This document shows positions 25,449 through 34,171 of a DNA stretch of 64,000 nucleotides, one piece after another; the first letter of the stretch is position 1, and each line of letters starts with the position of its first letter. This DNA comes from Brassicibacter mesophilus. GTDB lineage: Bacteria; Bacillota; Clostridia; Tissierellales; Proteiniboraceae. The stretch lies in the NCBI RefSeq assembly GCF_050433385.1, contig NZ_JBNPXI010000004.1, positions 62,001 to 126,000 on the forward strand. Reading direction: 5' to 3'. Below the pieces are notes generated by a model. It was not told the origin of the DNA. It worked only from the letters and a program-made list of their open reading frames with translations, and ran no database searches. The translations under genes and the position numbers were made by a program.

Positions 25449-26603
25449 ATGATTCTTATAAAAGGAGGAATAGTTCACGACGGCAAAGGGAATGTATCAA
25501 ATGACACGGATATTCTAGTAAAGGATGGCCGTATTATTGAGATTGGACATGGAATTGATGTTTTAGATTCAACCAAAGTATTTGATGCAAAAGATAAAGT
25601 AGTTTTCCCTGGATTTATAGATTCTCTCAATGTATGGGGAGCTAAGGGCCCTGGTTGGAAAGATGATGACTTAAGTGAGCTTTCAGACCCAGTCACTCCT
25701 CAGATGAATGTGGTTTACTCCTTTGATCAAGACAGCATGCTGTTTCAAAGAGTTTTTGAATATGGAGTAACTAGTGCTGGTATAATGCCTTCGACTTCCA
25801 ATGTCTTGGGAGGATATGGAGCAGTTTTTAAGACCTATGGTAAACATCCTTATGAGATGCTAGTTAAAGAAAAGATTGGAATGGTAGCGTCTATTACATC
25901 TAGCACAAAAAAAACATATGGAAGTAGAAATGTTTGTCCGATGACTAAAATGGGAGCAATTGCTCTGTTAAAGGAAGCCATTATAAAGGCTATACAATAT
26001 AAGAAGAATGAGAACAGAGAATATGATTCTAAGTCTGAAGCTTTGCAGGACATAATAAATGGCAAGGCACCTTTGCTTATTAACTGCAATACTAGGTCTG
26101 AAATGGATGCAGTTGAACTGGTGTTAAAGGATCTCCCTGTGAATATTGTTTTTACTGGAGCGTTCGGAGTGAATAATAAAATCGGAGAAATTTCTAAGAA
26201 AGAAATTAGTGTTATCTTAGGAGACTTGACAAATTCTTTAACTTCATTGAATAAATACGTAGATATTGAAAGTGTCAAAGATCTCATAAAATGTGGAGTA
26301 GATGTTGCAATCAGTTCTTGCGGAGATAATGTGGCGTCAGGGAAAGAGTCTTTATTATGGAATGCTATATTGTACCATAAGTATGGATTAGAATCTGAGG
26401 ACGTGCTTAGGATGATTACTTCTGCTCCAGCTAAGCTTCTTGGAGTAGATAACAGAATAGGGTCTATAGAGGTTGGGAAGGATGCAGATATTGTTATTTG
26501 GACTGATAACCCCATAGAATCCTATTCAGCTAGAGTTGAAGCAACATTTATCAACGGAGAAAATATCCTAAACTCTAGGAGGGAAAATTCATGCTGGTCA
26601 TAA
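25449..26603 (+). CDS. Amidohydrolase-family protein without metal ligands, probable pseudoenzyme
   Basis: A 384-residue homologue of the imidazolonepropionase-like amidohydrolases, alignable along its length with the next gene product. The composite-domain ends are kept (ILVKDGRIIEIG at the start, GSIEVGKDADIVIW at the end). The HxH motif is replaced by DSLNVW after PGFI, the later histidines are Asn (INCNT) and Gly (FTGAFG), and the final aspartate is Cys (SSCGD). The frame is intact with a good GGAGGG site, so decay is not the explanation; a structural or regulatory partner of the active paralogue is likely. Its end overlaps the next gene by 13 bases. Confidence 0.8.
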   Translation: MILIKGGIVHDGKGNVSNDTDILVKDGRIIEIGHGIDVLDSTKVFDAKDKVVFPGFIDSLNVWGAKGPGWKDDDLSELSDPVTPQMNVVYSFDQDSMLFQRVFEYGVTSAGIMPSTSNVLGGYGAVFKTYGKHPYEMLVKEKIGMVASITSSTKKTYGSRNVCPMTKMGAIALLKEAIIKAIQYKKNENREYDSKSEALQDIINGKAPLLINCNTRSEMDAVELVLKDLPVNIVFTGAFGVNNKIGEISKKEISVILGDLTNSLTSLNKYVDIESVKDLIKCGVDVAISSCGDNVASGKESLLWNAILYHKYGLESEDVLRMITSAPAKLLGVDNRIGSIEVGKDADIVIWTDNPIESYSARVEATFINGENILNSRRENSCWS

Positions 26604-27736
26604 AAAATGCAAAGATATTCACTTCAGCAGGTAGAGTTTTTGAAAAAGGAGATATCCTCATAGAAGATGGAAAAATTGTTGATGTGGGTGAAAATTTAAG
26701 TTGTAATCAAGGGGAAATTATTGATGCAAGCGAACTTGTAGTCATTCCAGGAATAGTTGATGCTCATAGCCATATCGGTGGTTTTGGAGCAGATATGAGT
26801 GATCAGGACCTTAATGAAATGACTAAAAACGCTACACCTGAAGTTGAAGCAATTTATTCCATAGATACTAAGTCGCCTATGTTTGAAAGAGTAATTCGAG
26901 CTGGAATTACTACATCTGCTATTGCTCCAGGAAGTGGAAATGTAGTAGGAGGACTTGTGTGTGCTGTCAAATCCTATGGAGAAAATATAGAGGACATGTG
27001 TATTAAAAATCCTATAGCCTTAAAAATGGCACTGGGAGGCAATCCTAAGGGAGTATATGGGAAACGAAATCAAATGCCAATGACTCGTATGGGAATTGCT
27101 CATGTGCTGAGAGATACTTTGATAAGAGGACAGGAGTACATGGCTAAGAAAGAAAAAGGTGAAGAGTCCTTTGACTTAGGAATGGAAAATGTATGTAGGG
27201 TACTAAGAAAAGAAATTCCTCTGAAGGTCCATTGTGAACAATTTGATATGCTGACAACTATTCGTATTGCTAAAGAATTTGACATAGATTTTACTTTAGA
27301 TCATGCATGGGGTGCAAGTGATTATTACGATGATATTGCAGAATCAGGATGCAAGGGAGTAATTTACGGACCTATTGGAGTTCTACTTATGCCTGGAGAA
27401 TGCGGCAAAATTGATATATATAGTCTTATTGAATTAGACAAAAGAGGCATCACATGTGCAATTATGACAGACGGACCAATATTAAATCCTGATGTAATTG
27501 TAGTACAGGCTGGTGAAGTAATACGTTTTGGAGGGGATATTGAGCGCGTTATCAATATGCTTACCATAAATCCAGCGAAAATAATTGGAATTGATGATAA
27601 GGTAGGCTCTATTGAAAAAGGAAAGGATGCTGATTTAGTTATTTTTAAAGGCATGCCTGCACTAGACACAAATGCTACAGTAGAGTATACCATAATCAAT
27701 GGACAAGTTGTCTATAATAAAAGTAACCCTAAATAG
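26591..27736 (+). CDS. Metal-dependent amidohydrolase, imidazolonepropionase-like
   Basis: A 381-residue TIM-barrel hydrolase of the COG1228 type. It keeps the metal site: His59 and His61 (VDAHSHIGG), His214 (KVHCEQ), His238 (LDHAWG) and Asp294 (MTDGP), with GSIEKGKDADLVIF closing the beta-sandwich. It would hydrolyse a cyclic or linear amide. The gene overlaps its ligand-free paralogue, with GGAGGG inside that gene as ribosome binding site, implying equal expression of both. With transporter and carboxypeptidase upstream, the substrate is probably a modified or cyclic dipeptide-type compound; this is inference. Confidence 0.85.
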   Translation: MLVIKNAKIFTSAGRVFEKGDILIEDGKIVDVGENLSCNQGEIIDASELVVIPGIVDAHSHIGGFGADMSDQDLNEMTKNATPEVEAIYSIDTKSPMFERVIRAGITTSAIAPGSGNVVGGLVCAVKSYGENIEDMCIKNPIALKMALGGNPKGVYGKRNQMPMTRMGIAHVLRDTLIRGQEYMAKKEKGEESFDLGMENVCRVLRKEIPLKVHCEQFDMLTTIRIAKEFDIDFTLDHAWGASDYYDDIAESGCKGVIYGPIGVLLMPGECGKIDIYSLIELDKRGITCAIMTDGPILNPDVIVVQAGEVIRFGGDIERVINMLTINPAKIIGIDDKVGSIEKGKDADLVIFKGMPALDTNATVEYTIINGQVVYNKSNPK

Positions 27737-27763
27737 CTGTTAACCCCATATAATACTATATAT

Positions 27764-27803
27764 AAACCAGAGGATATCCCCCCGATCCATCCTCTGGTTT
27801 ATT
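27764..27803 (+). terminator. Terminator of the transporter-hydrolase operon
   Basis: AAACCAGAGGAT and ATCCTCTGGTTT form a perfect 12-base stem with a C-rich loop, followed by TATT. Confidence 0.75.
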
Positions 27804-28044
27804 AATGATCAATGTCATGAAATATGAACAATTAGTTTTTATGACAAATTTTAATATAATTTTACAACTTTTTCACAACAATATGCAGTTTTGATGCAAA
27901 TGAGTGGTATAATTATTATCTGTAGGGATTTTAAATTATCTTTTAATTTTCTATGAAGGGGTGTTTATTAAGTACAGATTTACGACGCAAGTAGTATCGA
28001 TTAATATTTTAATTTAAAACGTTACAATAAGCGGGGGGAAATAA

Positions 28045-28725
28045 ATGAATTTCAAAAAAGCACTATATATTTTTTTATTAATTGCTCCAATATTTATTAT
28101 TTTACAGATTTTTCGTGGAGATTCTTTTTTAATAGGAGACATTTTTGGGACAAATAATGTTATCGTAATAGATCCCGGGCATGGTGGACATGATCCTGGA
28201 ACAATTGGTATTAACAATACCTATGAAAAAGATATAAACTTGGAGATATCTAAAAAACTATACGAAAGATTAAAGTCAATGGATTACAAAGTAATTTTAA
28301 CAAGAGATACAGATGAATACATTCACAATATGGAAAGAATAGAATTGGCAAATAAGAAAAAGGCTAAAATATTTATTAGTATTCATTGTAATGCCCTAGA
28401 CAATGATAATAAGACTAATGGGGTGCAAGTGCTATACTATCCTAATGAGAAAAGTGATAGTGCTGACAATGATCAAGATAATGAGTCATTAGCTCAAATG
28501 ATGCTAGATGATATACTAGCAAATACCGGAGCAGTTAATAAAGGAATAGTAGAAAGACCTGATTTAATAGTTCTAAATCAGGCTAATGTACCTGCATTAT
28601 TAATTGAAAGTGGGTTTCTATCTAGTAAAAAGGAATCAGCTCTACTGATAACAGATGAATATCAGAATAAGATAGTGAATGGTATAGTAGATGGGTTAGA
28701 CAAGTATCTTACTGTGAGTGAATAG
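28045..28725 (+). CDS. cwlD: N-acetylmuramoyl-L-alanine amidase, CwlD type
   Basis: A 226-residue Amidase_3 enzyme with an N-terminal membrane anchor (residues 5-22) and the zinc site His46 (DPGHGG), Glu61 (TYEKDIN) and His114 (SIHCNA), plus catalytic Glu188 (LIESGF). Size and single-domain form match CwlD, which removes peptides from muramic acid to prepare muramic lactam in the spore cortex. No binding repeats are present. AAGCGGGGGG precedes the ATG. This supports a spore-forming host; a vegetative amidase remains possible. Confidence 0.8.
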   Translation: MNFKKALYIFLLIAPIFIILQIFRGDSFLIGDIFGTNNVIVIDPGHGGHDPGTIGINNTYEKDINLEISKKLYERLKSMDYKVILTRDTDEYIHNMERIELANKKKAKIFISIHCNALDNDNKTNGVQVLYYPNEKSDSADNDQDNESLAQMMLDDILANTGAVNKGIVERPDLIVLNQANVPALLIESGFLSSKKESALLITDEYQNKIVNGIVDGLDKYLTVSE

Positions 28726-28742
28726 AATTTTTAAAAAGTATG

Positions 28743-28771
28743 TTGACAAGTTCATAAGAATAGATTAAAAT
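28743..28771 (+). promoter_or_regulatory. Promoter of the T-box-trpB unit
   Basis: TTGACA (28743-28748), 17-base spacer, TAAAAT (28766-28771). Confidence 0.6.
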
Positions 28772-28799
28772 AATATAAAATTTAACTTTACTATACTAA

Positions 28800-29076
28800 A
28801 GCATTGAATAAGGATAGTAGGTATACTTGTAGAGTATAGAGAGTCTAGGGTGGTGGAATCTAGATGTCAAGAGTGTACTGAATGGACTTATGAGTGGAAG
28901 CTGAATTTAAGTAGGCGACACGGGTTTCTCCCGTTACAGAGATAGGGTATCGGATTAAGTTTCCTGTATCTGAAAAAGTGGATTATAATAAGTTTTTTTC
29001 TTATATAATCAATTGAGGTGGTACCACGGTTAAGATCGTCCTCTATATGTGCTGAGCACATGTAGAGGATTTTTTA
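28800..29076 (+). ncRNA. T-box leader responding to tRNA-Trp
   Basis: The conserved T-box sequence TGAGGTGGTACCACGG is at 29014-29029, followed by a terminator of CCTCTATATGTGC and GCACATGTAGAGG with a T run (29040-29076). In stem I, ATAAG pairs with CTTAT and GTATAC with GTGTAC, enclosing an internal loop with AGTA on the 5' side and GAATGGA on the 3' side. This places TGG (28883-28885) as the specifier, i.e. tryptophan, which agrees with the trpB gene downstream. Low charged tRNA-Trp should favour read-through. Confidence 0.92.
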
Positions 29077-29118
29077 TTTTCTATAAAAAAGGGTTTTAAA
29101 AAATAAGGAGGGGTTTGT

Positions 29119-30309
29119 ATGCTTAATAACAGTGGTTTCTTTGGTGAGTTTGGTGGTTCTTTTGTGCCTGAATCATTAAATAAGGTGTTAGCCGAGGTGG
29201 AGAAAAGTTTCTTCAAGTACATTGAGGATGAAGATTTCTTAAAGGAGCTTTCTTACTATCAAAAACAATATATTGGGAGAGAGAATCCACTATATTTTGC
29301 TGAAAGACTTACAGAAAAATTAGGCGGTGCTAAAGTTTATCTTAAAAGAGAAGACTTGAATCATACAGGTGCACATAAAATTAATAACGCTATTGGGCAA
29401 GCTCTTTTGGCTAAAAGAATGGAGAAAAAACGCATTATTGCTGAGACTGGTGCTGGGCAACATGGTGTTGCTACAGCTACTGCCTGTGCTTTGTTTGGGC
29501 TAGACTGCACAATCTATATGGGAGCAGTAGATATGAAGCGACAGGCACTCAATGTATTTAGAATGGAGCTTTTAGGAGCAAGGGTTGTTCCTGTTACACA
29601 AGGAACTGCTACTTTAAAAGATGCTGTTGATGTGGCTTTAGATGACTTTGTAAGTAATGCAGACGACACTTTTTATCTCCTAGGCTCAGCTGTTGGTCCT
29701 CATCCGTATCCTATTATGGTAAGGTCCTTTCAAAGTATTATCGGCCAAGAGGCTAGAGAACAAATACTGAAACAGGAAGGGAAACTACCAGATTATTTGA
29801 TTGCTTGTGTTGGTGGAGGCAGCAATGCTATTGGTCTTTTCCATCCATTTGTAAAGGATGAAGAGGTGAAAATTATCGGTGTGGAGCCTGCAGGGAAAGG
29901 ACTTGATACCACTGAGCATGCAGCCTCAATCTCTAAAGGAACTGTGGGAATTATACATGGCTTTAAGTGCTATACAATTCAGAATGAAAATGGAGAACCT
30001 CTACCTGTCCATTCAGTTGCAGCAGGGCTTGACTATCCAGGGGTGGGGCCAGAGCATTGTCATTATAAAGATAGCGGTAGAGCTCAATATGTAGGAATTA
30101 CTGATGATGAAGCTTTATCTGCCTTTATGACACTTTGTAAAGCAGAAGGAATCATACCTGCTATTGAAAGTTCACATGCTGTAGCTTATGCAATGAAGCT
30201 CGCAAAGAATTTAAATGAAGATCAAATCATTATTGTTAATCTTTCGGGCAGAGGGGATAAGGATGTGACACAAGTCATGGATATGGTTAAAAGATTTGAA
30301 TTAAAATAA
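29119..30309 (+). CDS. trpB: Tryptophan synthase beta chain
   Basis: A 396-residue PLP enzyme of the TrpB1 type that joins indole and serine to make tryptophan. The PLP lysine is Lys87 in [14 protein letters not shown], and the phosphate-binding GGGSNA and ETGAGQHG segments are intact. It carries the normal interface length, but trpA and all other trp genes are absent nearby. AAGGAGGGG precedes the ATG. Control by a Trp T-box leader and lack of trpA suggest salvage of indole rather than full synthesis, unless trp genes lie elsewhere. Confidence 0.97.
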   Translation: MLNNSGFFGEFGGSFVPESLNKVLAEVEKSFFKYIEDEDFLKELSYYQKQYIGRENPLYFAERLTEKLGGAKVYLKREDLNHTGAHKINNAIGQALLAKRMEKKRIIAETGAGQHGVATATACALFGLDCTIYMGAVDMKRQALNVFRMELLGARVVPVTQGTATLKDAVDVALDDFVSNADDTFYLLGSAVGPHPYPIMVRSFQSIIGQEAREQILKQEGKLPDYLIACVGGGSNAIGLFHPFVKDEEVKIIGVEPAGKGLDTTEHAASISKGTVGIIHGFKCYTIQNENGEPLPVHSVAAGLDYPGVGPEHCHYKDSGRAQYVGITDDEALSAFMTLCKAEGIIPAIESSHAVAYAMKLAKNLNEDQIIIVNLSGRGDKDVTQVMDMVKRFELK

Positions 30310-30359
30310 CTTTATGAATGATTTATTATTCATCTCTATTACTTCATTTAGGAAAAATA

Positions 30360-30402
30360 TTAAGGGACTCAACAGCTGAAAAGTGCTAAGAGTCCCTTAA
30401 TA
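30360..30402. terminator. Bidirectional terminator between trpB and the alarmone synthetase
   Basis: TTAAGGGACTC (30360-30370) and GAGTCCCTTAA (30390-30400) pair perfectly between two convergent genes. Confidence 0.7.
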
Positions 30403-30404
30403 AG

Positions 30405-31031
30405 TTATTTGTATTGTGCCATTTTGTTTTTTATATCCAGCATTTTATAGTCAAGGTGAGTAATGACATCAGCACATTCTTTTAGTTGGTCAGTTATACC
30501 TTCTGGAACGAATTTATTGAATTTGTAAAATATCTTATGTTCAAGACTTGCCCAAAAATCCATAGCGATAGTTCGAATTTGAATCTCCACCTTAACAGGG
30601 ATTGTCCTATCAGATAAGAATACTGGAATTTCCACAATGAGATGTAAGCTTTGATAGCCATTAGGTTTTGGTTTTTTGATATAATCCTTTATCTCAATAA
30701 TCTTAACATCACTTTGTTTTTCTATTAATTCATATATAGTATAAATATCAGATGTAAAGGAGCAAATAATCCTAATTCCAGCAATATCATGGATATATTT
30801 CTTTGCATTTTCAAAGGTCACTTCATGCCCCTTCCTCTTTAGCTTGGCTATAATACTATCAGTGGATTTTACACGGGACTTAATGTGTTCAATAGGGTTA
30901 TGAGAATGAATAAACTGAAATTCTTCATTCAATATGTTCAGTTTAGTGTTTACCTCTCTTAATGCAAATCTATAGATTAATATTAGATTGTTCCATTCAA
31001 CTACGTCTCTTGGCATTTCCATTGGTTCCAA
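30405..31031 (-). CDS. relQ: Small alarmone synthetase, RelQ type (GTP pyrophosphokinase)
   Basis: A 208-residue cytoplasmic enzyme with only the RelA/SpoT synthetase domain, making (p)ppGpp from ATP and GTP or GDP. Motifs DIAGIRIICSF, KPNGYQSLHL and VEIQIRT are complete, and no hydrolase, TGS or ACT domain exists, as expected for RelQ/YjbM. The start is a TTG at 31031 with AGGAG ten bases upstream on the minus strand; an internal ATG four codons on is an alternative. It is a single-gene unit. Confidence 0.88.
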   Translation of the reverse strand: MEPMEMPRDVVEWNNLILIYRFALREVNTKLNILNEEFQFIHSHNPIEHIKSRVKSTDSIIAKLKRKGHEVTFENAKKYIHDIAGIRIICSFTSDIYTIYELIEKQSDVKIIEIKDYIKKPKPNGYQSLHLIVEIPVFLSDRTIPVKVEIQIRTIAMDFWASLEHKIFYKFNKFVPEGITDQLKECADVITHLDYKMLDIKNKMAQYK

Positions 31032-31323
31032 AATATGATCACTCCTGTTTTAACTTCAAATTGAAAAACGATATATTTATTATATCATAGAGAAATGGCG
31101 CTAAGCCCTTAATTTTTCTTAACTTTTACTTAATTTATTAGTTTATTTAAAAGATAAAGAAGAATATCTCTAAATCCTAGGATTTCTTTATTAAATTAAC
31201 TACAGACCTGTAAGCGAATTTTTTCTACTTCCACAATTATATGCTGCTAATTTTAAATGTTTTGAATAAATGATTTATATTTGAAAATAATACAATTAAT
31301 TAGTAAAGAAAGGTTGTGGTTTT

Positions 31324-31965
31324 TTGAGAATTCCTAATCACATGGGTATTATTCCCGATGGTAATAGACGTTGGGCACAAAATAAAGGATTTGAAAAGCA
31401 AGATGGATATGAATATGGGTTATCACCAGGACTTGAAGTATTAAAGCTAGCCAAGGAATATGGCATTGAAGAAATTACATATTATGGATTTACAACAGAT
31501 AACTGCAAGAGACCTAGAAAACAGATAGATGCATTTGTGAAGTCATGTGTTGATGCTGTAAAATTAATAGCAAAAGAAGATGTGTCGTTACTTGTGATGG
31601 GGAACACAAAATCAACTGTTTTCCCTAAGGAATTGTTAAAATATACTGAAAGAACAAACATAGGTAAAGGTGGAACAAAGGTTAATTTTTTAGTGAATTA
31701 TGGTTGGGACTGGGATATATCAAACCTCGACTGTAAAAGCAGAGGTAGGAAAATTGTGATGGATGGATTGCGTTCTAAGGATATTTCACGTATTGACCTT
31801 ATTTTAAGATGGGGAGGAAGAAAAAGACTTTCTGGTTTTCTCCCTATACAATCTGTTTATTCAGATATATATACTATAGATGATATGTGGCCAGATTTTA
31901 AACGAGAGCAATTCCATGAAGCTATAAGATGGTACAATGAACAAGACGTTACATTAGGAGGATAA
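31324..31965 (+). CDS. Diverged cis-prenyltransferase (undecaprenyl diphosphate synthase-like)
   Basis: A 213-residue member of the UppS family, shorter than the usual 240-260. The catalytic segment IIPDGNRRWAQNKGF keeps the essential aspartate, and the end SVYSDIYTIDDMWPDF is well conserved. However the normal R-T/S-G-G-E motif reads RWGGRKR: threonine or serine becomes Trp and the Mg-binding glutamate becomes Arg. It is therefore probably a paralogue with altered chain length, substrate or activity and not the housekeeping UppS. Start TTG 31324 follows AAAGGTTGTGG. It stands alone. Confidence 0.75.
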   Translation: MRIPNHMGIIPDGNRRWAQNKGFEKQDGYEYGLSPGLEVLKLAKEYGIEEITYYGFTTDNCKRPRKQIDAFVKSCVDAVKLIAKEDVSLLVMGNTKSTVFPKELLKYTERTNIGKGGTKVNFLVNYGWDWDISNLDCKSRGRKIVMDGLRSKDISRIDLILRWGGRKRLSGFLPIQSVYSDIYTIDDMWPDFKREQFHEAIRWYNEQDVTLGG

Positions 31966-31978
31966 AATCAGATAGCAT

Positions 31979-32046
31979 AGATAGTGCCAGGCATTTAACA
32001 TATTAACTTATCTAAAAGAAAAAGAGAATTAGCATAAACTCTTTGA
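31979..32046 (+). repeat. Dispersed element copy I
   Basis: ATAGTGCCAGGCATTTAACA starts 14 bases after the stop codon, followed by TATTAACTTATC and an imperfect AAAGAGAATTAGC...AACTCTTT hairpin. The non-coding stretch to 32217 shows nothing else. Confidence 0.65.
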
Positions 32047-32217
32047 AAGCTGTGATTATTTGAAAATGTTAAAGCATATATATAATTTAGGAAAGGAAAA
32101 AATTTTAATCCTATGAAGAGGTCTTTCATAAAAATAAACAATATATCAATTTCAGTTTACTCAATCTAGAAGATAAAATAATTAAGAATTAATAGACGCA
32201 TTTTAACATTAAAAAAT

Positions 32218-32264
32218 TGCCGTTGCTTATGATTGGTAATATCATAAGTAACGGCAGTGTTTTT
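32218..32264. terminator. Bidirectional hairpin terminator
   Basis: TGCCGTTGCTTATGAT and ATCATAAGTAACGGCA pair with one mismatch. T runs flank it on both strands, so it can end both the prenyltransferase and the AraC-type transcripts. Confidence 0.75.
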
Positions 32265-32325
32265 AAGATATGTTTTTTCAGATTAAGAAATATTACTTTG
32301 TTCTCCGTTCTGTGTCTTTCCTATA

Positions 32326-33837
32326 TCAGATACTCTCCGCAATCTCTTTTAAGATATTACATGCTTCAGCATCAAGCTTTTTTGCTGATATTATGAGATT
32401 AACAATTTCTTTTCTTATTAAAGGATCAGCTAAGTTTCTTGCCTGTTCTTCTCCCAACTGCCAGCCCTTCAAATGTTCTCTCATTTTATTAACTAATTTA
32501 AATTCTTCCTTAAAGCAATTTGAGGCTTTTATACATTTATCTTCTATATTTTTGTGCTGATTACCTACCCATTCCATAAAGCAACCTGCATAGGCTCTGC
32601 CTTCTCCAATCATAACCATGGCATCACCTTGACACATTAATCTTTCGAATAGCATAGGCATTACAGCATGCTTAGGAAATTGACTTTCATCTGATAATGC
32701 TGCTGCCCATTGGTCATAGGCAGCTTGACCTCCTGCATAATCTCCGATACGTTCTTTTGTCATTATATTTACTGCATTTAAAATAATATCTTTAATACAT
32801 GGTTGCTTTTCCATCTCTTCGCCTATTGCTATAACCCCAACGGTATCTGGATTTTCCCACCAACTTCTAGAGATGAAATATCCAGATTCATCTAACTCAG
32901 TATCCTTTGCAAACTCAGGATTGTTTTGAAAAAAATTCCATCCCAAAAGAGTTTGACCATTATCTCTATAGCCTGTAATGATACAGGCTTCTGGAGGACC
33001 TATTATACCAAGACCAATCACAGGTCGTCCTTCATCTATTTCAGATTTTATAAAATCTACAAATTCATTTTTTGTTGTATTTTTATTTCTTTGAAGAATT
33101 TCATATGAGCGTCCTGATGCCTTGAAGGAACGTTCAAAGGCCTCTAATGGATTTTCATAAATACACATTATATCTACATTTCCTCCATCCCAGTATTTTG
33201 TATTCCACCTAAGGCGAAATGATGCGCCTGAAGCAGCCATGAGGTAGGAGTAGCTTATATCCTGACCAATATAATTAAGACATGCTCTAAGAGATGAAGG
33301 AAATGGCGTACATTCCTCATAACAATATTCTACCTTTGGCACCCCATAAAGAATGCAACTGTCATGTGATTTTTTTATATCTTTCATATTTTTCATTACC
33401 TCCCAAAAGTCAGGTGAGCTTTGCTGTGTATTATCTTCCTTAATAATACCCGGTCCGTAAATCCCAGCTGCAAGTTTAATTCTACCCACTGCAAGACGTT
33501 CCATTCTAAATTTGCTTGGAGTCATAGAAGTAAATCTTTTAAATGCCCGCGTAAATGTATCATAGCTATCGAAACCATAATCATTAGCTATATCAAGTAT
33601 TTTTCTTTCGCTATGTACTATATCAAAGGCAGCATTACATATTCTTCTATAAAGAATATATTTAGCAAGGGAAATTTTAGTATGATTCTTAAATACATCC
33701 CTAATATGTGCAATGGAGAATCCGGTCATCGTTTCTATTTCATCATAGTTTATATCCGATGATAGTCTTCTTTCAACATAGGCTACTACTGATACTATAA
33801 AGTTAAAATAATCCACATTATCACCCTTTTTAATCAT
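32326..33837 (-). CDS. AraC family regulator fused to a BtrH/C39-like domain
   Basis: A 503-residue protein. Residues about 10-110 form the AraC double helix-turn-helix (NYDEIETMTGFSIAHIRDVF and ILDIANDYGFDSYDTFTRAF, ending in MTPSKFRM). Residues about 160-360 look like the BtrH_N/peptidase C39-like fold used by acyl or peptide handling proteins, with an SSLRACLNYIG segment whose cysteine is at the expected helix start, and GRPVIGLGI. The last 140 residues are helical. DNA binding at the N-terminus and an enzyme-like sensor behind it is an unusual order. Target genes and ligand are unknown; the S9 peptidase gene is divergent. Confidence 0.72.
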   Translation of the reverse strand: MIKKGDNVDYFNFIVSVVAYVERRLSSDINYDEIETMTGFSIAHIRDVFKNHTKISLAKYILYRRICNAAFDIVHSERKILDIANDYGFDSYDTFTRAFKRFTSMTPSKFRMERLAVGRIKLAAGIYGPGIIKEDNTQQSSPDFWEVMKNMKDIKKSHDSCILYGVPKVEYCYEECTPFPSSLRACLNYIGQDISYSYLMAASGASFRLRWNTKYWDGGNVDIMCIYENPLEAFERSFKASGRSYEILQRNKNTTKNEFVDFIKSEIDEGRPVIGLGIIGPPEACIITGYRDNGQTLLGWNFFQNNPEFAKDTELDESGYFISRSWWENPDTVGVIAIGEEMEKQPCIKDIILNAVNIMTKERIGDYAGGQAAYDQWAAALSDESQFPKHAVMPMLFERLMCQGDAMVMIGEGRAYAGCFMEWVGNQHKNIEDKCIKASNCFKEEFKLVNKMREHLKGWQLGEEQARNLADPLIRKEIVNLIISAKKLDAEACNILKEIAESI

Positions 33838-33978
33838 CTTTCTTCCGGAAGTAATTTCATTATATAATATTTTACAAGCATCCTCTCGACTTTTTTGAGG
33901 AAAAATGTTACTTTTTCTTCCTTTAAAAGAAAACCTCTAATCGATAAATAATAAATATAATAAATACGGTGATAGGCA

Positions 33979-34066
33979 ATGATTAGTGCCTGTTAATTAA
34001 CTTTATTTAAATTTTAACTTATTGAAAAAAGAGAGAATTAGCTACTCGCTATGAATAATCTCTTTT
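33979..34066 (+). repeat. Dispersed element copy J
   Basis: ATGATTAGTGCCTGTTAATT is a worn core, followed by AACTTTATTTAA, AACTTATTG and a hairpin AAAAGAGAGAATTAGC ... GCTATGAATAATCTCTTTT. It lies between two divergent genes, so here it cannot terminate a neighbouring gene, yet it still reads on the + strand. Confidence 0.6.
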
Positions 34067-34171
34067 AAAAAAATTTTTACAAATAGAGGAATTAATGTTT
34101 TTGTGTATAAATATATTATAGAAGTATTTCGTGGCACAAAATATTATCCAAATTGATTGGGGGTTAAACGT

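Noticed and set aside
25850..26515. 221-codon minus-strand frame inside the ligand-free amidohydrolase
   Set aside because: The plus-strand frame is clearly homologous to its neighbour along its whole length, so the antisense frame is a shadow.
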